DNA of 64,000 nt from Melastoma dodecandrum (taxonomy: Eukaryota > Streptophyta > Magnoliopsida > Myrtales > Melastomataceae). Location of the stretch: contig JARUPY010000189.1 of assembly GCA_029817715.1 (NCBI GenBank), positions 1,240,001 through 1,304,000 of the forward strand, written 5' to 3'. A model generated the notes under the pieces. The model searched no databases. It worked only from the letters and a program-made list of their open reading frames with translations, and had not been told where the DNA came from. The translations under genes and the position numbers were made by a program. Positions 59,140 through 64,000 of this stretch are shown here, in pieces. Within the stretch, counting starts at the first letter, position 1, and every line of letters begins with the position of its first letter.

Positions 59140-62100
59140 TCACAGCCCTGATGACCGATTTGCATATTCCTGGACTAAAGCTCCAAATAGTGACGGCCGC
59201 TCCAGCAATGCGGACGGCTTGTCGAACTCCCTTGCCTTGCCTGCACAGGATTGAAGCAGAGTGGTTGAAGTCATGAACGGGCCTGTTTAGTCATTGGGAT
59301 GAAATAGGAGATAGATGTTTACCCGCATCTACCACTAAGACTCTATCGCAGTCCATGACAGTTGGGATCCTGTGGGCGATGCTAATGATCGTGCACCTAG
59401 CGAAGTCCTCCCTTATGATCCTTTGCATGACAGCATCGGTCTGTGAGTCGACGGAGGCTGTCGCTTCATCCATGAACAGCAGGCGGCTGCGTTTCAGCAT
59501 TACCCTTCCTAGGCAGAGAAGCTGCCGTTGTCCCACGCTCCAGTTGTCGCCATTATCCACCACTGAGATTTTGATTCAATCACTCCAAGTCACACCACTG
59601 GCCATGTCCTCGGTTGACTAATTTGATATCACAAGATCACGTACCTAGAGAGTCGAGCTTCTCCGGCTTGGCTGCGATGACGTCCTTGAGTTGGCATCTC
59701 TCGAGGCTCTGAAACGGCAGAAGAAAGTTAGGAAAGATTCGGTGCAATGGCTGCGACGGCTAAATGTTTACAGATCGGTAATAGGGGTTTACCTTCCAGA
59801 TCTCGTCATCAGAATACTGTCCGATTGGATCGATGTTGCTCCTAACTGTGCCTTCGAAAAGGACTGGTTCCTGAGGGATGATCCCAAACCGCGACCGAAG
59901 ATCATGCAGTCCCATCGTACAAATATCTATGCCGTCGATGATTATCTTCCCTCCTGTGGGTTCTACCAGCCTGAACAATGCTTGGATCAGAGTAGACTTC
60001 CCGCTCCCAGTTCGCCCCACAACCCCGACCTTCTCTCCGCCTGAGATGCTGAGCGTGATCCCTTTCAGCACCAGAGGAGTGTTCGGACGATACCGCACCT
60101 GCATCACTCATGATTGGGTAACAAAGGGTTACGAACTCGAGCGGCAATCTTGCTACTGAAGGAACAGTCATAAAGACTCGACGAGACAACTACACCTGCA
60201 AGTCCTGAATGTCGATATTGCCGCGATAGGGCCAGTTTGGCGGAGGGACACGATCTGCAATGTGCCAGGCTGATTCCGACGGTATGTTTGTAAACTGTTT
60301 GATTCTCTCGACGGATACCATTCGGTTTTCGACGAAGCAGCTCATGTAGATTGCCCAAAAGAGTACGGCATTAAGGGACAATCCGTAAGAAAGCGATAGA
60401 CCAACATTTTCTGCAATAATTCGAAGATTATGTGAGCGACACTGATCAATTTACGAAAATATGCGATTTCCGGGAGATTATTTTACCTGGCCGAATTACG
60501 CTGCTGGGTAACAAGACCATGAACAAAGCAGAGATGCAGAGGATGAAACTCCCCAGAAGCTCGAGACGGAAACCCAACCACTCGTTTGAACCGTTGTTGT
60601 GGAAATCCATCCGCAGATTCTCATTCACGCGGTTCATATTCTCCTGGAAGAATCTGTCCCGCCTCCCAAATGACCGAATCGTCATGACGCCAGCAATGCT
60701 CTCCGAGAAGTGATGGATGACGGGAGCCTTTGTGATTGAGTCCAAGCGAGTCAATTCACGCGAAGTTGCGAGGTAATATCCCTGAAAGGACAGAACATAG
60801 CAAGATTAGTAACTACCCGGGCAGCAAGAATGGCTTCGACGGATAAGCAAGGAAATCCCATACCCGATACCACAAATTGAGCCAGAAGAGCGGGATTAGT
60901 AAGAAAACAGTCGGCCAGGAGTTCTGGCAGGTGATGATGAAGATGCTGAGAACCGTTATGTACATTGCGACCGCCATTCCCATCAGAAAAGGAATAAATA
61001 TGTCGATGTTGGTCTGATCGCTCGATGACTGAATGAAGAAATGCAGAAATTTCAGTAAGCAGGCATTTACTAATTCGACAGTGCGAACTTGATCCTTACC
61101 CTGCTGAGAATTCTTCCAGAAGGCGTCGTGTCAAAGAACGACATCGGGGCGTGCAGTATACTGTGGAGGATCTGGCTAAAGAAAATCTGTGCCGTCTTAA
61201 GCCCTAACTTCGTGACGAACAATGCCCTTATGGTAATCAAGACACATGAAATCCCGGCAATGGCTGCATAAACCTGGATGAACAGAGATGGCCTAAAGGA
61301 CGCAGCTCGTTTCTCCGAAGTCTCGTATGCGAGCCAGTAATCGGAAGCCATTAACGATCCTTGCCACATGAAAGACAAGAGCAAGACCAAGGCCACGCCC
61401 CACCAGCCATACGCCTCGGTGCAGTACAGCTTGTACACGTTCAAGCTAACTTTACCAGTCTCTCGTTCCTCTTCCTTGATCAGCTTTGAACTCCCTTTCT
61501 CCGACCTCACCTGGTCGGCTCGGTCATCGGTGTTAGAAGCTTCGACACTATTCCCCTGCGACGACCTTGGGGATTTTGCCGGACCTTGAGTGTTTGCGTT
61601 GCTTCCTACTTCGACGAGCTCCATGGAGGATTCATGGGCTGCGACTAACGCTCCAAAGTCCGTACTGGAATAGAGCAACTCATCATACTTTCCCGACTGC
61701 ACGATCATGCCTTCTCGCATCACCAGGATCAGATTGATGTTGTGCAAGAAGTCCACTTGGTGAGTAACAAGCAACACGGTCTTCTCTTTCAAGACTCCTC
61801 TCACGCATTCCTTGAAGATCTCTGACCCCGTATGAGCATCAACAGCACTGAACACATCATCGAGGAGGTAGACATCGCAGTCTTGGTAAACAGCACGGGC
61901 TAACTGAATACGCTGCTTTTGGCCACCACTGAGGTTGATCCCCCGCTCGCCGATCTCAGTCTGGTCCCCAAACTCCATCATTTCGAGATCCTTCTCCAGG
62001 CAGCAGACTCGGATGACTTCCTTATAGTGATCGACATTCATTGGCAAGCCAAACAGGATGTTCTCCTCAATTGTCCCATTTTGTATCCACGATGTCTGAG

Positions 62101-64000
62101 AGACGTACGCAGTAGATCCGCAAATCCTTACCTTTCCCGATATCTTGTGCATCTCACCGAGAACCGAAGCAAGAAGAGAAGATTTCCCTGATCCGACGGT
62201 CCCAACAATTGCCGCCAGCTGTCCTTTCTTGACCTCAAAATTGATATCCTTCAGCGTCGCCTCCTCGCTCTCGTCGTCCCAGCTGAAAACCCCGTCTTTC
62301 ACATGCACAGCGACTCCATCCTCACAACCCTCGACCCTCTCCACCGAAGATTCCTCGAGTTCTCGGCTCAACATGTAGCTGTCGAGCCTGCCAAGAGATA
62401 TCATGGCCTGCGAGAGAGAGATCATGGACTGCGGGAAAGTCCTGATTGGCTCCTGCAAGATCTTGAAGATAGTTGTCGTGGTGAAGACCTTCCCTGCATC
62501 GAGGCGGACACCCAACAGGAGTGCCATCCCAAACGTCAGGGTGGAGATGAGCAACGGCGTACTCCACATCACAATGACGTTTCCTGAGACCGAGTATAGG
62601 AACTTGCTTAGCCAACTGAACTCGGAATCTCGGAAGCTCTCGATCCTCTTGTTGAAATGCTCCTCCCATGCCTGGAATTTGATCACGCGCATGTAGTTCA
62701 GCATCTCGTTCGTCGCTTTCATCCTCGAGTCACGATTCTTCATCACGTTGTGCTGGAACCTGTTGTTCCTTCTCGTCCCGAAGACGGCGAACACAAGGAC
62801 ACCAGAAATCCCAACGATTGCAGCAAGAACCGCACCGCCAAGGTAATTATAGAGGAGTACTAGGGCAATGCCGACCTGCAGCGGCATCAACCATATAGCG
62901 TGTAGCTGCAGCATCATGTCAGAGAGCTGCTGTGCATCAACGGCCATGTAGTTCACAATCTGACCAACTCCGTGAGACTGGCGAGCCGAGCATGTAAGCC
63001 GTAGTCCTTTCTTGTACAAGGAAGTGATGAGGGTGGACCGTATTAGCATCCCGAGCTTCTGCGAGTTGAAGTTGAACTGGTGGGTTGTCAGGACTTCAAC
63101 AAACTTTGCTATGAGGAGGATCAGTACGAGGTAATATCCTTCATAAGGGGAGTTCCCTTTCCTGGCCGTGAAACTCACGAATTCTTGGATGAGCACGGGC
63201 CCGATGTACACGACCCCGAGCCGAATGATCGCGAGGGACGCCGTGAAGGCGATCTCTTTCCAGAAGCACCAAAGCAGGGCTGTCCTAACTGGGTGAGTGT
63301 TCTTTTCCCCTGGTTTAGGCCACTTCAGTTCATAGAGTTTGGACATCCTCTCCGCCCGATGCTGTGGAGAAAGAGTCGGGATCTCGTCAATCTTGAGTGG
63401 GGACTTGTACCCTTTGCTGAGAAGCGGATTCATCCATATCCAGAATGCCTTGGACAGGATGGTAGCGGAAGCGAAGCCAGTGACATTGCTTTTACTCACA
63501 AAGGGCTCGTACTCCAATACGTCATTCCTTTCGTCGTACTCCCTCGTGACAACCACTCCGGTCGATCCTCTGATGGCTAAAAACAGGAGAATAGCAGACA
63601 GCGGGAAAGACACGATTGAGGTGATGTCATCCAGCTTCAAGTCCTCATCCATGTCGACCGCCACAACCGAGGCCAACCGAGCGACTCCAGAAACTGCAAA
63701 CACCGTAATGACGACGAAGTTCGCGACCCAGTAAACTCGAAGTGGCAACGGGTGGGTTTTGGCTTCGAACCTCTTCTCATGCACAATGATAATCGCGATG
63801 GCCGCGTGAGTTACCGCCTGAACCAGCCAAAACAATGAATCGACAAGTTGCCATGGCAGCTCGGAGCTTCTACTGAACCACACAATGCACAGGGCCGTAT
63901 AACCAAACGCTAAGACAAGAGTAACAATAAGGGACAGCTTGAACCATGCATCAGTCCTCCGGACGATCCTTTCGTTCCCAATCAAGGGCTTGTCGATATC
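59140..64000 (-). CDS. ABC transporter C family (MRP), ABCC14/ABCC4-like; N-terminus outside window
   Basis: Eight exons on the minus strand: 64000(partial)-61100, 61028-60864, 60781-60487, 60410-60196, 60098-59793, 59708-59645, 59562-59323, 59240-59140; 1,428 residues lie in the window and roughly 80 more are expected to the right. Full ABCC transporters pump glutathione conjugates, organic anions or folates, often at the tonoplast. Layout: TMD0 helices, TMD1, NBD1 with Walker [10 protein letters not shown], signature LSGGQKQR and Walker [13 protein letters not shown], a Ser/Glu-rich linker, TMD2, then NBD2 with Walker [10 protein letters not shown], signature [13 protein letters not shown] and Walker [13 protein letters not shown]. 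The end EYANRSSGL is typical. No lesion is seen. Assignment to ABCC14 or ABCC4 is from memory of those sequences; substrate is unknown. Confidence 0.93.

Overview
This is a window of plant nuclear chromosome, almost certainly from a woody eudicot. It holds plant-only gene families (GATL glycosyltransferases, a COBRA-like protein, a DYW-type PPR protein, the vacuolar exchanger MHX, an SR34-type splicing factor and an ABCC transporter). Genes are split by GT-AG introns, spacers are AT-rich with long homopolymers, and mobile DNA includes a pararetrovirus copy, Ty1/copia remains, a solo LTR and a Mutator-type element. The species cannot be named from the sequence. There are no bacterial-style operons, CRISPR arrays, rRNA or tRNA genes.

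Layout. 1-5107: broken endogenous pararetrovirus (Caulimoviridae), mostly on the minus strand, with a head-to-head plus-strand pol fragment. 5.2-5.5 kb: unidentified gene fragment. 8.2-9.3 kb (minus) and 18.4-19.5 kb (plus): two divergent GATL5/6-like paralogues flanking a two-domain tRNA-His guanylyltransferase gene (10.4-14.6 kb) and a small plant protein (15.9-16.3 kb). 22.7-24.7 kb: COBRA-like gene. 25.2-27.1 kb: DUF789 gene. 29.5-30.7 kb: ribosomal protein eL19. 31.0-38.6 kb: epoxide hydrolase cluster of one dead copy (split by a 2.24 kb solo LTR) and two intact copies, with a 1.25 kb MULE between. 39.0-42.6 kb: exon-intron structured but dead RumA/TrmA-type RNA (uracil-5)-methyltransferase. 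42.9-46.1 kb: MHX. 46.9-49.5 kb: PPR-DYW protein. 51.1-54.8 kb: decayed copia element. 55.2-58.5 kb: SR34-like splicing factor. 59.1-64.0 kb: ABCC transporter, running off the right edge.

Most intact genes are housekeeping or cell-wall genes with no obvious joint pathway. The two GATLs and the COBRA-like gene all act on the cell wall, but nothing shows that this proximity is functional. I did not find a convincing undescribed biological system. The most interesting parts are structural: the inverted pararetrovirus with a retained primer-binding site, the MULE whose terminal repeats are themselves tandem repeats, the solo LTR dated by its target duplication inside an epoxide hydrolase pseudogene, the dead methyltransferase with its whole exon structure preserved, and an Asp-to-Glu change at a metal-ligand position in one half of the duplicated guanylyltransferase. 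Exon coordinates were built by hand from splice-site consensus, reading-frame closure and remembered family proteins; no search or alignment was run.
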